From an uncultured Eubacteriales bacterium (lineage in GTDB: Bacteria > Bacillota > Clostridia > Oscillospirales > CAG-272), in NCBI GenBank assembly GCA_934433485.1, contig CAKRZR010000008.1:37158-101157 (forward strand): a stretch of DNA of 64,000 bases. Reading direction: 5' to 3'. The notes below the pieces were generated by a model, which worked only from the letters and a program-made list of their open reading frames with translations, made no database searches and was not told the DNA's origin. Positions within the stretch are counted from its first letter, which is position 1. The number at the start of each line of letters is the position of its first letter. A program made the translations under genes and the position numbers. Of this stretch, positions 7,918-17,081 are shown in pieces.

Positions 7918-9345
7918 ATGAAAAAAAGTCTTGTGCTTATTTTGGCGATGCTTATCCTGTCCGCGACTGCCTGCGGCGGGAACACGCCCTCGGAATCGAC
8001 CAAATCCAATGGCGAAACGGACGTACAAACGAAATCCGTCACGGAAACAGAAGCAGTGGATCCGGTGGTAAAACGGGATTTCGACGGATACACATTCCGC
8101 TTTCTCAACGGCAACACCTCGTATGAGCACAACGCGCTTGTGATCGAGGAGGAAACCGCGGACATCATCGATAACGCCTTTTATCTCCGGAACATGCGCG
8201 TCGGCGAACGATTCAACATCACCTTTGCCGAGACCATCACCAAATCGCCGCAAGCCGACTACACCGCAAGCAGCATCGCCGGAGACCAGAGCTTCGACAT
8301 TGCCACGCTGCGGATGGAATGGGCATTTCCCATCGTGGTGGAAAACCAGGCGTTGCCCTGGACACAGATTCCGAACATCGATCTCACGCAGAACTACTGG
8401 GTGCAAAATTCCCTCTCGGCATTCTCCCTCATGCACAATGTATATTTTGCTGTCAGTGCCTTTGACATCACGCACTACGACAGTGTCCGCACGTTCGCTT
8501 TCAACAAGCGGCTCATTGATCAATACCAGCTGGAATCCCCTTATGCGCTGGTCAGTGCCGGCAAATGGACGCTGGATACCTACATGGAGCAGGGTATGGC
8601 GATCGCAAATGACGTGGACGGCGACGGCAAATGGACAAGCGCGGATATGTACAGCACGGACAGCAACAGCAACGTATACGTCAATACCCTGATGGCGGGC
8701 ATTGGCTCTATTCTCTCCATCCAAAAGGATAAAGACGATATGCCGTACTTCAATCTGGAGGAAGAATACTACCTCGATCGGATGGCAAAGGTATCCGACA
8801 TGATGAAGGAACGGCAGAACGGCTTGATTGCAACAAACGCCTTTGCGAGTGGTCATGCTCTTTTCTACAACAATCTCATCTGCACGCTGTCCGGTCTGCG
8901 CGAGATGGAGGACGAATTCGGTATCATCCCGGCACCAAAGTATGATGAGGAGCAGGCGGAATACATCAACCTGGGCGGCAGTCCGTTCTTCATGGTGATA
9001 CCCGTGTTCTCAGACGATCTGGACCGCACCGGAGCCATTATGGAAGGGCTTGCGGTTGATTCCGTGGGGCTGATCGATGTGGCGTACTACGACAAGCTGC
9101 TCAAAGGAAAGACCTCCCGCGATGAAGAATCCTCCGGTATGCTCGATCTCATCTTCTCCACGCTTGAATACTACCATCCGCTCGCCAATTCCTACCTCAA
9201 CGCCCCGCTGGCGGACAATTACATCTGGAACAGCAGCGATCAGATCGTCTCCTATCTCCAGTCCGTAAAGGGAAAAATCGAAAGCGAAATCGACACCGCG
9301 CTGGATACCTACAAAACCAATATGGGCATAGCCTCCGCGCAATAA
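7918..9345 (+). CDS. Orphan EF-hand solute-binding-type lipoprotein SBP1, 476 aa
   Basis: First of seven paralogues in the window. A signal peptide ends with a lipobox-like SATAC (Cys19), followed by a Ser/Thr/Glu-rich linker to about residue 50. The rest has the layout of extracellular sugar-binding proteins (SBP families 1/8): FAFNKRLID, GKWTLDTYMEQ, an EF-hand-like loop DVDGDGKWTSAD at about 232-243, and the family signatures FGIIPAPKYDEEQAEY and LLKGKTSRD. The calcium-type loop is shared by all paralogues and is also known from Paenibacillus LipO-like proteins. No permease or ATPase gene is nearby, so it may act as a surface capture or sensing protein, or use permeases encoded elsewhere. 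It is divergent from the IclR gene and followed 31 nt later by the propeller gene. Confidence 0.85.
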   Translation: MKKSLVLILAMLILSATACGGNTPSESTKSNGETDVQTKSVTETEAVDPVVKRDFDGYTFRFLNGNTSYEHNALVIEEETADIIDNAFYLRNMRVGERFNITFAETITKSPQADYTASSIAGDQSFDIATLRMEWAFPIVVENQALPWTQIPNIDLTQNYWVQNSLSAFSLMHNVYFAVSAFDITHYDSVRTFAFNKRLIDQYQLESPYALVSAGKWTLDTYMEQGMAIANDVDGDGKWTSADMYSTDSNSNVYVNTLMAGIGSILSIQKDKDDMPYFNLEEEYYLDRMAKVSDMMKERQNGLIATNAFASGHALFYNNLICTLSGLREMEDEFGIIPAPKYDEEQAEYINLGGSPFFMVIPVFSDDLDRTGAIMEGLAVDSVGLIDVAYYDKLLKGKTSRDEESSGMLDLIFSTLEYYHPLANSYLNAPLADNYIWNSSDQIVSYLQSVKGKIESEIDTALDTYKTNMGIASAQ

Positions 9346-9376
9346 ACAAAAATCACACAGAAAGGCAGTGATCCCC

Positions 9377-10642
9377 ATGCCGCATATCACCAGACTTCCG
9401 CCCGTCTCCGGCATCTTTACCCCCGATGTGTCCCCTGCTCTTTCCGAGCGACTGACCCCGTCCGCGCCGATCTCGCACTATCGCGGATACATCCGTCCGC
9501 AAAACGACGCGGCGGCAAAGGCGAATGGCGACCGGCTTGTCTCCGAGATGAAAGCGCACATTCTCGCGGACTTTGAGAAAAACGAACGCTACTGCGCGGC
9601 GCATCCCGAGGACCATATCGACAAAATGGTCCACGTATCGACCTTTGCCATCGTCGGCGATGTGCTCTACATGACCTATTACGCGAACACCGGCACGGAC
9701 GCGGAGGATCCGGCGTATCAGGAAGCGCGGTTCGCGTTCTGCCCCATCCACGGCGCGGCGGCGGCGGACGTGACCCTCGACACCGACGATATGACGATCC
9801 TCCGGCTCCAGAAGGCGGGCGACACCCTGGACGGACGGCACATCGACCGCGTATACGACACGATCCTGCTCCGGAAAAACGACGATCCGGACACCCTCTA
9901 CCTCCTGTGGACCGCCTCCGCGGACGGACTGTACTACCGCTTCTACTGTACCTATACCATCTCCACCGCCACCCTGTCCGAAATCCGCCCGAACCGGTTC
10001 CGCGTGGGGAATGTGGAAAACGACTTCTCCATCCGCGGCATGATCGGCGCCCTCTCGGCAAACGGAATCGCGCACAAGCCCATGTGGAGCGACATTGGGA
10101 TCATGCAGAAGCTGTCCACGCGGGTGGAGAACGGGGAGGTCTGGTACTACACGGGCGCGTACTCCGGGAATTTCAACTGCATCATCAAAAGCCGGGATCT
10201 TGTGACGTGGGAATACGTCGCCGCCCCCGATTTCACAAACGAATCGCTGTGGGAGAACGCCGTATACGTGGTCGGGGACAAGTGCTGGTACTTTGTGCGC
10301 CAGGACGAATGCATGCAGGGCTTTCTCACCGCGTACGATCTGAAAACCGGGATGTGGGCGGTGCCGACGCTGATCCGCGACGCGCAGTCCCGCTCGGATT
10401 TCATCTGGTATAAGGACACGCTCTATCTCATCCACGCCCCCATCGACCGCAACGGGTTCGGAATCGTGAAGATCCATCGCGAAAATCCCGCCGCAAGCAC
10501 GCCTGTCGCGGTAGCGGACATGCACGACAGCCTGTTCTATCCCTATACGGATCTGTACGGCGACTATGCATATATGTCGTACACGGTGGCGCGCAAGCAC
10601 ATCCGACTGTCGCGCTTCCCGCTGGCGGAATTTTTGGGGTAA
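9377..10642 (+). CDS. Beta-propeller protein, possible glycosidase or glycoside phosphorylase, 421 aa
   Basis: No signal peptide. The sequence is rich in repeated beta-strand units with aromatic residues (DVLYMTYYAN, TLYLLWTASADGLYY, VWYYTGAYSG, TLYLIHAPIDRNGFGI), the pattern of five- or six-bladed propellers such as sialidases and GH43/GH130-like enzymes. Several acidic residues could be catalytic but no family motif is certain, so the enzymatic call is inference. It lies in the IclR-controlled operon after SBP1, which suggests that it acts intracellularly on the oligosaccharide or sugar captured there. The ATG at 9377 is preferred to the in-frame GTG at 9368, which lies too close to the AAAGG site. 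Confidence 0.5.
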   Translation: MPHITRLPPVSGIFTPDVSPALSERLTPSAPISHYRGYIRPQNDAAAKANGDRLVSEMKAHILADFEKNERYCAAHPEDHIDKMVHVSTFAIVGDVLYMTYYANTGTDAEDPAYQEARFAFCPIHGAAAADVTLDTDDMTILRLQKAGDTLDGRHIDRVYDTILLRKNDDPDTLYLLWTASADGLYYRFYCTYTISTATLSEIRPNRFRVGNVENDFSIRGMIGALSANGIAHKPMWSDIGIMQKLSTRVENGEVWYYTGAYSGNFNCIIKSRDLVTWEYVAAPDFTNESLWENAVYVVGDKCWYFVRQDECMQGFLTAYDLKTGMWAVPTLIRDAQSRSDFIWYKDTLYLIHAPIDRNGFGIVKIHRENPAASTPVAVADMHDSLFYPYTDLYGDYAYMSYTVARKHIRLSRFPLAEFLG

Positions 10643-10688
10643 GAAACAAAAAGAAGGATCGCTCCGACGGCGGTCCTTTTTGTTTCGT
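10643..10688 (+). terminator. Terminator of the SBP1/propeller operon
   Basis: AAACAAAAAGAAGGATCG, a short loop, then CGGTCCTTTTTGTTT. The A-rich left arm makes it usable in both directions. Confidence 0.7.
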
Positions 10689-10759
10689 GTGCAAAGCATT
10701 TTCTGTCTCATCCCGCAATCCGACGAGACCGCACAGGCGCAAATTCATCGGGTTTGTGC

Positions 10760-10788
10760 TTGCGAACCGCGTGGGAATATGGTATACT
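10760..10788 (+). promoter_or_regulatory. Promoter of the PHP-domain gene
   Basis: TTGCGA at 10760-10765, 17-nt spacer, TATACT at 10783-10788, 36 nt before the ATG. Confidence 0.65.
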
Positions 10789-10823
10789 TATTGTAAAATT
10801 TCAAGGAATCGAAGGTTTATTCT

Positions 10824-11741
10824 ATGTACACAGACGCACAGGGACGCAAATGGTTCAAGGGCAATCTGCACACGCACACAACGGCGTCGGACGGCAAGCT
10901 CCCGCCGGAGGAATCCTACGCTTTATACAAATCGAAGGGCTACGACTTCCTCGCGCGCACGGATCACTGGAAGGTCAGCGAACCCGGCGACTATGCGGGA
11001 ATGCTGCTGCTCTCCGGCTGCGAGTACGATTTCGGCTCTGATCCGGCGGAGGGCGTATACCACATCGTGGCGCTCGGCATGGAGGCGGATCCCGGACTCA
11101 CGCGGGATATGACGCCGGGCGAAGCCGTGGAGCGCATCCACGCAAACGGAGGACTTGCCAACATTGCGCACCCGGCATGGTCGCTGGACACGCCGGAGCA
11201 GATCCTGCGCTACGGCAACATCTTTGACATGACGGAGATCTACAATTCCGTATCGGGTCTGCCGCGCAACGCCCGTCCGTACAGCGGGATCATTGTGGAT
11301 ATGCTCGCCTCCCACGGGTATTGCCTGCCCCTGATCGCCGACGACGATGTCCACTTCTACGTACCGGGCTACGACGCGTGCCGCAGCTTCATCATGGTCG
11401 AAGCGGAGGAATGCACGCGCGCATCGATCCTCGCGGCGATTCAGGCAAAGCGCTTCTACGCGACGCAGGGTCCGGAGTTGTACGTACACGTGGAGCGTGC
11501 TGCGGACGGAAAGGACGGAAAGATCATCGTGGACTGCTCGCCGGTCTGCGAGATCGTCTACCTCTCCAATGCGGTCTGGAACAATCACCGCGCCGACATC
11601 GCGCCGGACGGCGAACGGTTGACTCATGGCGAATACGTTCCCGGACGAAACGACCGCTATGTTCGCATCGAGGTGCGCGACGCCGCCGGCAACATGGCGT
11701 GGAGCCAGATCATCGAGAAATCCGCCTGGGAGCAGGCATAA
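10824..11741 (+). CDS. PHP-domain metal-dependent phosphoesterase, 305 aa
   Basis: The polymerase-and-histidinol-phosphatase fold is shown by the ordered metal-binding motifs: HTHTTASDG (His16, His18), ARTDHWK, GCEYDF, NIAHPAW and IADDDVHFY. Family members hydrolyse phosphomonoesters such as nucleotide 3',5'-bisphosphates or 5'-phospho-oligonucleotides, using three metal ions. A C-terminal beta domain of about 80 residues follows the PHP core, as in several stand-alone clostridial members. Substrate is unknown. It is monocistronic, with its own promoter, and convergent with the thioredoxin-reductase-like gene 10 nt beyond its stop. Confidence 0.8.
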   Translation: MYTDAQGRKWFKGNLHTHTTASDGKLPPEESYALYKSKGYDFLARTDHWKVSEPGDYAGMLLLSGCEYDFGSDPAEGVYHIVALGMEADPGLTRDMTPGEAVERIHANGGLANIAHPAWSLDTPEQILRYGNIFDMTEIYNSVSGLPRNARPYSGIIVDMLASHGYCLPLIADDDVHFYVPGYDACRSFIMVEAEECTRASILAAIQAKRFYATQGPELYVHVERAADGKDGKIIVDCSPVCEIVYLSNAVWNNHRADIAPDGERLTHGEYVPGRNDRYVRIEVRDAAGNMAWSQIIEKSAWEQA

Positions 11742-11751
11742 CGCGCCGCAG

Positions 11752-12678
11752 TCATTCCGCGCTTCCCGCAACGGCGCCGTCCGCGCAGGCGGTTACGATC
11801 TGGCACAGCGCGTTTTTCCGGATGTCTCCGGCAACATAGACGTCTGTATATCGCGTTCTGCCCTTTCCGTCCGCGGCAATATAGCCGTTTTCGTCGAGAA
11901 GCGGCGTGAGTCCGGGGATGTCCGTGTTCGGCTTTTGTCCGACCGCCAAAAATACGCCGTCCGCACGCAGGAGCCTTGTTTCACCGGTCTCCGTGTTTGT
12001 GAAACGCACGCTGGTGAGCTCTCCCGGATCGTCCGCCTCCGACGGCACGCCGTGCGGGTATTTCTCCGTGCAATACGCCGTCGCACGATAGGGGGTCAGG
12101 AGCGCGCAGGCGGTCCGCGCCCTTTGCACCTGCTCCGGGGACGCGCGGAATGTCGCTCTCCGATGCACAAGGGTGACCCGCGCGCCGATTTCCGCGAGAT
12201 ACAGCGCGTCGTGGAACGCCGTATTTCCGCCGCCGATGACGACGACGGATTTGCCGCGATACAGTCCGCCGTCGCAAAGCGCGCAGAACGATACGCCGCG
12301 ACCGACCAGTGCCGCTTCCCCGGGCAGACCGAGTCCGCTTGCCCGTCTGCCGAGGCACAGAACGATCCGGTCGCCGGTATACGTCGCTTTTGCCGTCGTG
12401 ACCGTTTTCGCCGCGAGATCGACAGACAGAATTTCCTCCGCCCGATAGTCCGCACCGGCTGTCACCGCCTGTTTGCGCATCGCCGACCAGAGCGTGAAGC
12501 CGTCTCCACCGTCGCTGGCAGACAGAAATCCCGGCATATTCGCAATCTTCGCCGCGTACGTCATCTGACTCTCGCCCCGGTCGAAGATCACGCACCGTTT
12601 GCCGCCCCGCGCCGCGTACAGTCCCGCTGTAAGTCCCGCCGCGCCACCGCCGCAGATGACGGTATCGAATTTTTCCAT
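11752..12678 (-). CDS. Thioredoxin-reductase-like FAD/NAD(P)H flavoprotein, 308 aa
   Basis: FAD-binding motif ICGGGAAGLTAGLYAARGG at the N-terminus, NAD(P)H-binding GGGNTAFHDALYLAE near residue 150, redox pair CALCDGG (the C-x-x-C of TrxB) just before it, and the C-terminal FAD motif YVAGDIRKNALCQIVTACADG. All low-molecular-weight thioredoxin reductase landmarks are present, and the length is normal. No thioredoxin gene is adjacent, so it may serve a distant thioredoxin or a ferredoxin/NADPH partner. The start at 12678 (MEKFDT) follows GGAGAT; the longer frame upstream reads through a terminator. Confidence 0.85.
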   Translation of the reverse strand: MEKFDTVICGGGAAGLTAGLYAARGGKRCVIFDRGESQMTYAAKIANMPGFLSASDGGDGFTLWSAMRKQAVTAGADYRAEEILSVDLAAKTVTTAKATYTGDRIVLCLGRRASGLGLPGEAALVGRGVSFCALCDGGLYRGKSVVVIGGGNTAFHDALYLAEIGARVTLVHRRATFRASPEQVQRARTACALLTPYRATAYCTEKYPHGVPSEADDPGELTSVRFTNTETGETRLLRADGVFLAVGQKPNTDIPGLTPLLDENGYIAADGKGRTRYTDVYVAGDIRKNALCQIVTACADGAVAGSAE

Positions 12679-12693
12679 ACATACATCTCCACA

Positions 12694-12738
12694 AAAAACC
12701 GTTCTGTCAGAGGTATCCCCGACAGGACGGCTTTTTAT
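12694..12738 (-). terminator. Terminator between ceramidase-like and thioredoxin-reductase-like genes
   Basis: Minus-strand stem AGCCGTCCTGTCG / TGACAGAACGG followed by TTTTTTG; T-tracts lie on both sides. Confidence 0.75.
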
Positions 12739-12773
12739 GCATGTCATTTCCTATAAAGCTCCGTGAAAACGGC

Positions 12774-14045
12774 TCATTCCGCGCGCAGTTCCGCTGTCAT
12801 TTTCGCAAGCGCCTCCACCATTTCGTATCCCGCCTCCGGTCTGAGCTTGCTGCCCTCGCACAGTCTCGCTTCGTAAATGCCCGGCTGGAACAGCTCCTTG
12901 GTCGGAACATAGCCGATGGCGGCGTTCGCGAGGCTGGCGACCATGGCGTTTGGAGACAGCTTTTTGCACATCTTGCCAAACTCCACGAACATTTCCCCCG
13001 GCATCGCGAATACGGCAAGCGAACCGATGGCGATCACCTGCACCGGCACCGGGATCGTCCGTACGCCAAGATCGTGGAAACGGAACGCTTCATCGGCAAA
13101 GCTGCGATCCATCACAGACGCGTCCGGATCCGCCTGTACCTCCTTCGCCCACGCGAGCAGCCCTTCGTCCGGTTCCCTGGTTTCCAGCGGCAGCACCCGG
13201 TACGCGGCGGCAAGCGCTGTGTCCGGCACGGTCTCTCCGCCAATCTCCATCGCGCGGGCCACGTCGCAGGCGAGCATTTTCCCCATGCGGCGGTAATGCT
13301 CCGGCACATTGTGGAACCCGTGCGGGTCGCAGTGGTTGATGTTGCCGTTCGCGCCGTTTATGTACATCGGATGGAACCGCGCGCCGTACAGCTTCCGCAG
13401 CGTCTCCCGCATCGCGCCCGGATAGTCGGCGGAATACGCACAGCCGCCCACACAGTCGCAGTGGCACGCGTAATTCACGAGACAGCCGTAGCGCGAGCCG
13501 TCCGCGTTGTCGATCCACAGCACGCATACCTCGGGATCGATCTCCCCGAACGGCGTGCCGTCCGCCATGCCCCACGTACGGTACGAGCCGTCCGGCATGA
13601 CATAATCCCGGTAGTACGCGAGCTTGTCCTCAACGGTTTTCGCAAACGTCAGCGTGACCGGACGGGCATCCCCTCTCGCCAGATGCGCGCTGTCCACGAT
13701 CCGGTCCTCCAGAAACGAGAGATACCCCTCGTTTTCCTCACAGAACCCCACGACATTCTCCACCGGGCCGCCTGTGTGCGTGTGTGTCGCGCAGATCAGC
13801 ACCGCGTCCGGGGACATGGAGAGACTCTCCGCGATCCGCTGCCGCGCCCGGTCGCATACCGCCATCGGAACGCCGATCGCGTCGCAGGATACAAGCACCG
13901 CCTGCACATCCTCCCGCGCACAGTACAGCACCGATACCGCCAGCCGGTCCCGGATCCCGCTTGCCAGCCGCCGCTCAAAATACCCGGGGATCTTCATCCC
14001 CAAAGCCGGGGTAATGTCGGATTCATACATACCACAAGTAAACAT
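12774..14045 (-). CDS. Neutral/alkaline ceramidase-like hydrolase, 423 aa
   Basis: Two motifs point to the neutral/alkaline ceramidase N-terminal domain: ATHTHTGGPVENV, with zinc-binding histidines, and INGANGNINHCDPHGF. GMKIPGYFERR near residue 20 also fits. The protein lacks both a signal peptide and the C-terminal Ig-like domain of true ceramidases, so it is a short cytoplasmic relative of unknown substrate; bacterial homologues of this kind are often found in sugar-utilisation clusters. It lies downstream of the GH-A glycosidase and SBP2 on the same strand, probably in one functional group. The start at 14045 (MFTCGM) has GGAGGG at 6-7 nt. Confidence 0.75.
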   Translation of the reverse strand: MFTCGMYESDITPALGMKIPGYFERRLASGIRDRLAVSVLYCAREDVQAVLVSCDAIGVPMAVCDRARQRIAESLSMSPDAVLICATHTHTGGPVENVVGFCEENEGYLSFLEDRIVDSAHLARGDARPVTLTFAKTVEDKLAYYRDYVMPDGSYRTWGMADGTPFGEIDPEVCVLWIDNADGSRYGCLVNYACHCDCVGGCAYSADYPGAMRETLRKLYGARFHPMYINGANGNINHCDPHGFHNVPEHYRRMGKMLACDVARAMEIGGETVPDTALAAAYRVLPLETREPDEGLLAWAKEVQADPDASVMDRSFADEAFRFHDLGVRTIPVPVQVIAIGSLAVFAMPGEMFVEFGKMCKKLSPNAMVASLANAAIGYVPTKELFQPGIYEARLCEGSKLRPEAGYEMVEALAKMTAELRAE

Positions 14046-14100
14046 AACATGCCCTCCCATGGAAGAAAAGTAGCATCAGAAAATAATATCGGTGAAACCC

Positions 14101-14196
14101 GGAATTGCACAAACGATATCCTATTCCATTTTCTATAGAAGTTTTTGCCAAGGCCGGAACGAACAAGTTCGTTCTCAAAAAGCCGCGTTCTCCCCC
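14101..14196 (-). repeat. Repeat R1, copy B
   Basis: Minus-oriented. The G-rich leader starts 1 nt after the stop codon of the GH-A gene; it is followed by a GAACGAAC-type hairpin and the TTTGTGCAATTCC end block. No tail region. Confidence 0.7.
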
Positions 14197-14197
14197 G

Positions 14198-15184
14198 TCA
14201 CTCCCCGCGTAAGATCGAGCGAACGACGTAGTAGACGGGCTTCGGGTTGCAGTCCGCGTCCGTCAAACCCCAGTAGCATTCGGCGGGACAGTTTTCCTGT
14301 CCGCATTGCCAGCAGCGGCGCGCGTCCGAGAAGCAGAAGAGGAAATTGCCGAGCACGTGCGGGTGACTGCGGAAGATCGCGAGCCCGCGCCGGAAATAGT
14401 CCGCCTGCACCGCTTCCGTGTGCCCGCCCGGCATCTCGTTGTACCACGCCTTGTTATAGCACACCGCGTTCCGGTTCGGCGGCAGTACGGCGGGGATCGC
14501 CGATACCGGCAGCGTCTCGCCGCGGCTGGAATAGCCCCATTCGTTCACAAGGATCGGCAGCCCGAACGCCGCCCACATATCGTCGAGCACGCCAACCCAG
14601 TCCTCGACCGCACCACCCTGCCAGGAGCCGAAATACTGATCGTCGCCCACATAGCCAAACGGATGCGCACCGGAGAACAGCAGCTCGCCCACCGCACGGC
14701 TCTCCGGCCGCCATGACGCGAAATTCGTGCCGCATACCGCCGCCGGGTTTTCGTCCAAGATCCCGTATGCCGACTGCCGGCACGTCTCCGCACAGATCGC
14801 AAGCGGTACGTCCCCGGAAAACGTCGGTATGTCCAGCTCATTCATGCACTGCCACAGCGACGGCGCGAGCGGACCGAGATCCGCTGCCATAAACCGCGTC
14901 GTCCGCCGTACCGCGTCGTAAAAGCCCGGCGTACCGTAGGTCCCGCAGATCGACTCCGGATAGTCTAAGATCGTGGGCGTGGAGGGCATGACGGACAATC
15001 CCGCCTCCGCCGCCTCCCGGATCGCCGCCTTTACCGATTCCCACCGGGGAGAGATCGTGCCGTCCAGTCTGTCCGTCCACGGAAACGGCACGTTCAGTCG
15101 GATCCAGTCGATCCCCAGATCACGCACCATGTCGTACCGCTTCTCCGGCGTGTACGCGTATACAATTCCCTGTACCTTTTCCAT
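14198..15184 (-). CDS. Clan GH-A (beta/alpha)8 glycoside hydrolase, 328 aa
   Basis: A compact TIM-barrel glycosidase without signal peptide. The clan GH-A retaining signature is visible: MNELD supplies the acid/base Glu after strand 4, and ILVNEWGYSS supplies the nucleophile Glu after strand 7. DLGIDWIRLNVPF at the N-terminus and the final WGLTDADCNPKPVYYVVR match GH5/GH2-like cores. Substrate is not predictable. It follows SBP2 by 188 nt on the same strand and precedes the ceramidase-like gene, so the three may serve one glycan or glycolipid. The second of two ATGs (15184) has the better spacing from AAAGGA. Confidence 0.75.
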   Translation of the reverse strand: MEKVQGIVYAYTPEKRYDMVRDLGIDWIRLNVPFPWTDRLDGTISPRWESVKAAIREAAEAGLSVMPSTPTILDYPESICGTYGTPGFYDAVRRTTRFMAADLGPLAPSLWQCMNELDIPTFSGDVPLAICAETCRQSAYGILDENPAAVCGTNFASWRPESRAVGELLFSGAHPFGYVGDDQYFGSWQGGAVEDWVGVLDDMWAAFGLPILVNEWGYSSRGETLPVSAIPAVLPPNRNAVCYNKAWYNEMPGGHTEAVQADYFRRGLAIFRSHPHVLGNFLFCFSDARRCWQCGQENCPAECYWGLTDADCNPKPVYYVVRSILRGE

Positions 15185-15280
15185 TCGCATACTCCTTTCC
15201 TTTTTTTCTTCGCGCCGCGCCGTTTTTTGCCGCCGATGGCTTATCCACGGCGCTTCTCCGGCACGGCATTGTTTTTTCCA

Positions 15281-15366
15281 GGGATGCTCTGAATAAATCG
15301 GGTTTTTGCGATAAAAGGCTGAAATATAAGGGCTTTTATCGCAAAAACAACCTTAAATCAGAGTTT
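15281..15366 (+). repeat. Repeat R2, copy 2
   Basis: A 77-bp core (15287-15363) between CTCTGA and TCAGAG with a 16-bp stem on TTTTTGCGATAAAAG. It is almost identical, in reverse, to copy 3 at 39015. It sits just after the SBP2 stop codon. Confidence 0.8.
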
Positions 15367-15372
15367 CCCTAG

Positions 15373-16845
15373 TTACTGTGCCACAACGCCGCCCGCGTCT
15401 GTGATGGCTTTTTCAATGGCGGGGAGCTTCTTTTCGACCCGGGAGGCATAATCGGTCCGGCTGCCCATCAGATAGGGCGAGAGAATGCCGTCCTTGATCG
15501 CGTCGTTGAACATCGTCGCACCCAGATCGTAATAAATGTTCTCAAGGATAAGGTCGAGCATCTGCGCCGATACGCTGTCGCGGCTGACCTTCTGCTTCAG
15601 CGTCGTTTCATAATACGCCGGAATCACGTCGCGGTAGGAAAGATAGTGCATCATCTCCAGCACGGCACCCACCAGCTCCGTATCCTTTACCACCGCCGGT
15701 ACCGTCGTGATCCGGCTGCCCGCCTCCGCCACAGAACCGTATCGCTCCTGCGCCTCGTCAAACTTCGGGAACGGAATGATACCGAAATCCGACGCCATAT
15801 CGCGCAGCAGGCAAGCCGAGTAGAACGTGTGATCCGCGAACAGCGCCTGATCGTCCTGGAAATACGTGTCCGTCAGGTAGTAGTTGTTCGAGCTTTCCGA
15901 TTTCGTGTACCAGAAGCCCGTCTCCCAGACCGTGTTCGCCACCTTTTCGCATACGTCCGCGATCCGTGTGTCCGCAAGCAGCTCGATCTTCGCACCGTCC
16001 GCGGTTCGCTCGATGGTACGGCACCGCGCCGCGGTCACAAAGTTCATAAGCAGCATATTCGATCCGCCGACGTAGCCGTAGATGTCCTCTGTCCCGAACG
16101 CGCCGTCGCCGTTCACATCCTGAATCGCCGCGCGCGCCATCTCCGCGAATTTGTCGAACGTCCAACCGCCGGAGAGCACCAGCTCGTACGGATCGGCAAG
16201 CCCTAAATTGGTCGCCATGTGCTTGTTGAAAAGGAGCACATGCGTCAGATCGTAGAAGCCAAGGTTCGCGCTGCCGTAGGTGATGTACCGCGCGTCGCCA
16301 AAGTTGATCGTATCGTTCACCTCTCCCATCCACCACGGCTTGTCAAGCTGTACGCCGGGTAAAGTTTTCGCGTCTGTAAAATATCCCTCCTGCGCCATCG
16401 TAAACGCACGACGTTCCAATAGCATCGCAAGGTCATACGTCGTGTCGCCAGCCTGTACCGCGTTTATAAACACCGTCGCCGCGCCGAACGCGTCCGATTC
16501 CACGTTGTCCGCCGCGAACACAATGTTGAACTTATCCTCGATCGCCTTGCTTCGGTTGTACAAAGCGTCGTTCAGGATATCGCCGGTGAGCTCCGTGACT
16601 GTGAACAGGTAGTGCTGCGTCCCCGATTGGCTCGTTGTGATCTGGAACGTCGCGCCGCCGAAATCGCGGTCCGCCACCGGATCCGCCTCCTCGGTTTCCG
16701 TTTTCGCGACCGTTTCCGTGTCCGCGCTTCCTGCCGTGTCCGCGCCGCTCGTCTGGCGCTCCGTTTCCACAGTTTCGCCGCCGCAGCCCGCCAAAATCGC
16801 CGCCAACAGCAGCACGGCAATGGTCTTTTTCGTTTTTCCAAACAT
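15373..16845 (-). CDS. Orphan EF-hand solute-binding-type lipoprotein SBP2, 490 aa
   Basis: Lipobox LAGC (Cys21) and a Thr/Glu-rich linker to about residue 60. The EF-hand-like loop is DVNGDGAFGTED, and the shared signatures appear as FGIIPFPKFDEAQERY and TLKQKVSRD. It diverges from SBP1 in its middle part, with several Tyr/Trp residues (GFWYTKSESSNNYY) suited to sugar stacking. It heads a minus-strand group with the GH-A glycosidase and the ceramidase-like hydrolase, and its promoter is divergent from that of the yerC-like gene. No transporter subunit genes are adjacent. The start at 16845 has a GGAGGA site; an upstream in-frame extension is ignored. Confidence 0.83.
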   Translation of the reverse strand: MFGKTKKTIAVLLLAAILAGCGGETVETERQTSGADTAGSADTETVAKTETEEADPVADRDFGGATFQITTSQSGTQHYLFTVTELTGDILNDALYNRSKAIEDKFNIVFAADNVESDAFGAATVFINAVQAGDTTYDLAMLLERRAFTMAQEGYFTDAKTLPGVQLDKPWWMGEVNDTINFGDARYITYGSANLGFYDLTHVLLFNKHMATNLGLADPYELVLSGGWTFDKFAEMARAAIQDVNGDGAFGTEDIYGYVGGSNMLLMNFVTAARCRTIERTADGAKIELLADTRIADVCEKVANTVWETGFWYTKSESSNNYYLTDTYFQDDQALFADHTFYSACLLRDMASDFGIIPFPKFDEAQERYGSVAEAGSRITTVPAVVKDTELVGAVLEMMHYLSYRDVIPAYYETTLKQKVSRDSVSAQMLDLILENIYYDLGATMFNDAIKDGILSPYLMGSRTDYASRVEKKLPAIEKAITDAGGVVAQ

Positions 16846-16885
16846 TTTTTGTCCTCCTTCTCGGCAAAAAAATGTGCTTTTCCAT

Positions 16886-16914
16886 AGTATACACGACCGT
16901 GCGTCGTTTTGCAA
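16886..16914 (-). promoter_or_regulatory. Promoter of SBP2
   Basis: Minus-strand TTGCAA (16909-16914), 17-nt spacer, TATACT (16886-16891). Confidence 0.65.
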
Positions 16915-16956
16915 GCATTTTTTGCGAGATTTTAACACTTTATTTCACAAAAGCCC

Positions 16957-16986
16957 TTGCAAGTCCGCCGCGCGGTGTGCTATAAT
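16957..16986 (+). promoter_or_regulatory. Promoter of yerC-like/methyltransferase operon
   Basis: TTGCAA at 16957-16962, 18-nt spacer, TATAAT at 16981-16986. Confidence 0.6.
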
Positions 16987-17081
16987 AATGCCATGCAATA
17001 ACAAGGAAAGGAATCGCAGGCAACGGGGAACAGAGAAGCACGGCTTCGCCGTTTTCGGAGAACTGCGAACCGCATAAAGCT

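Noticed and set aside
7624..8856. Long minus-strand open frame extending the IclR gene to 666 residues
   Set aside because: The part above 7623 is antisense to SBP1, has a shadow-like composition and crosses the SBP1 promoter; the IclR domain starts at 7623 with its own ribosome binding site.
15240..15252. Single DnaA-box-like TTATCCACG
   Set aside because: An isolated near-match, with no cluster around it.
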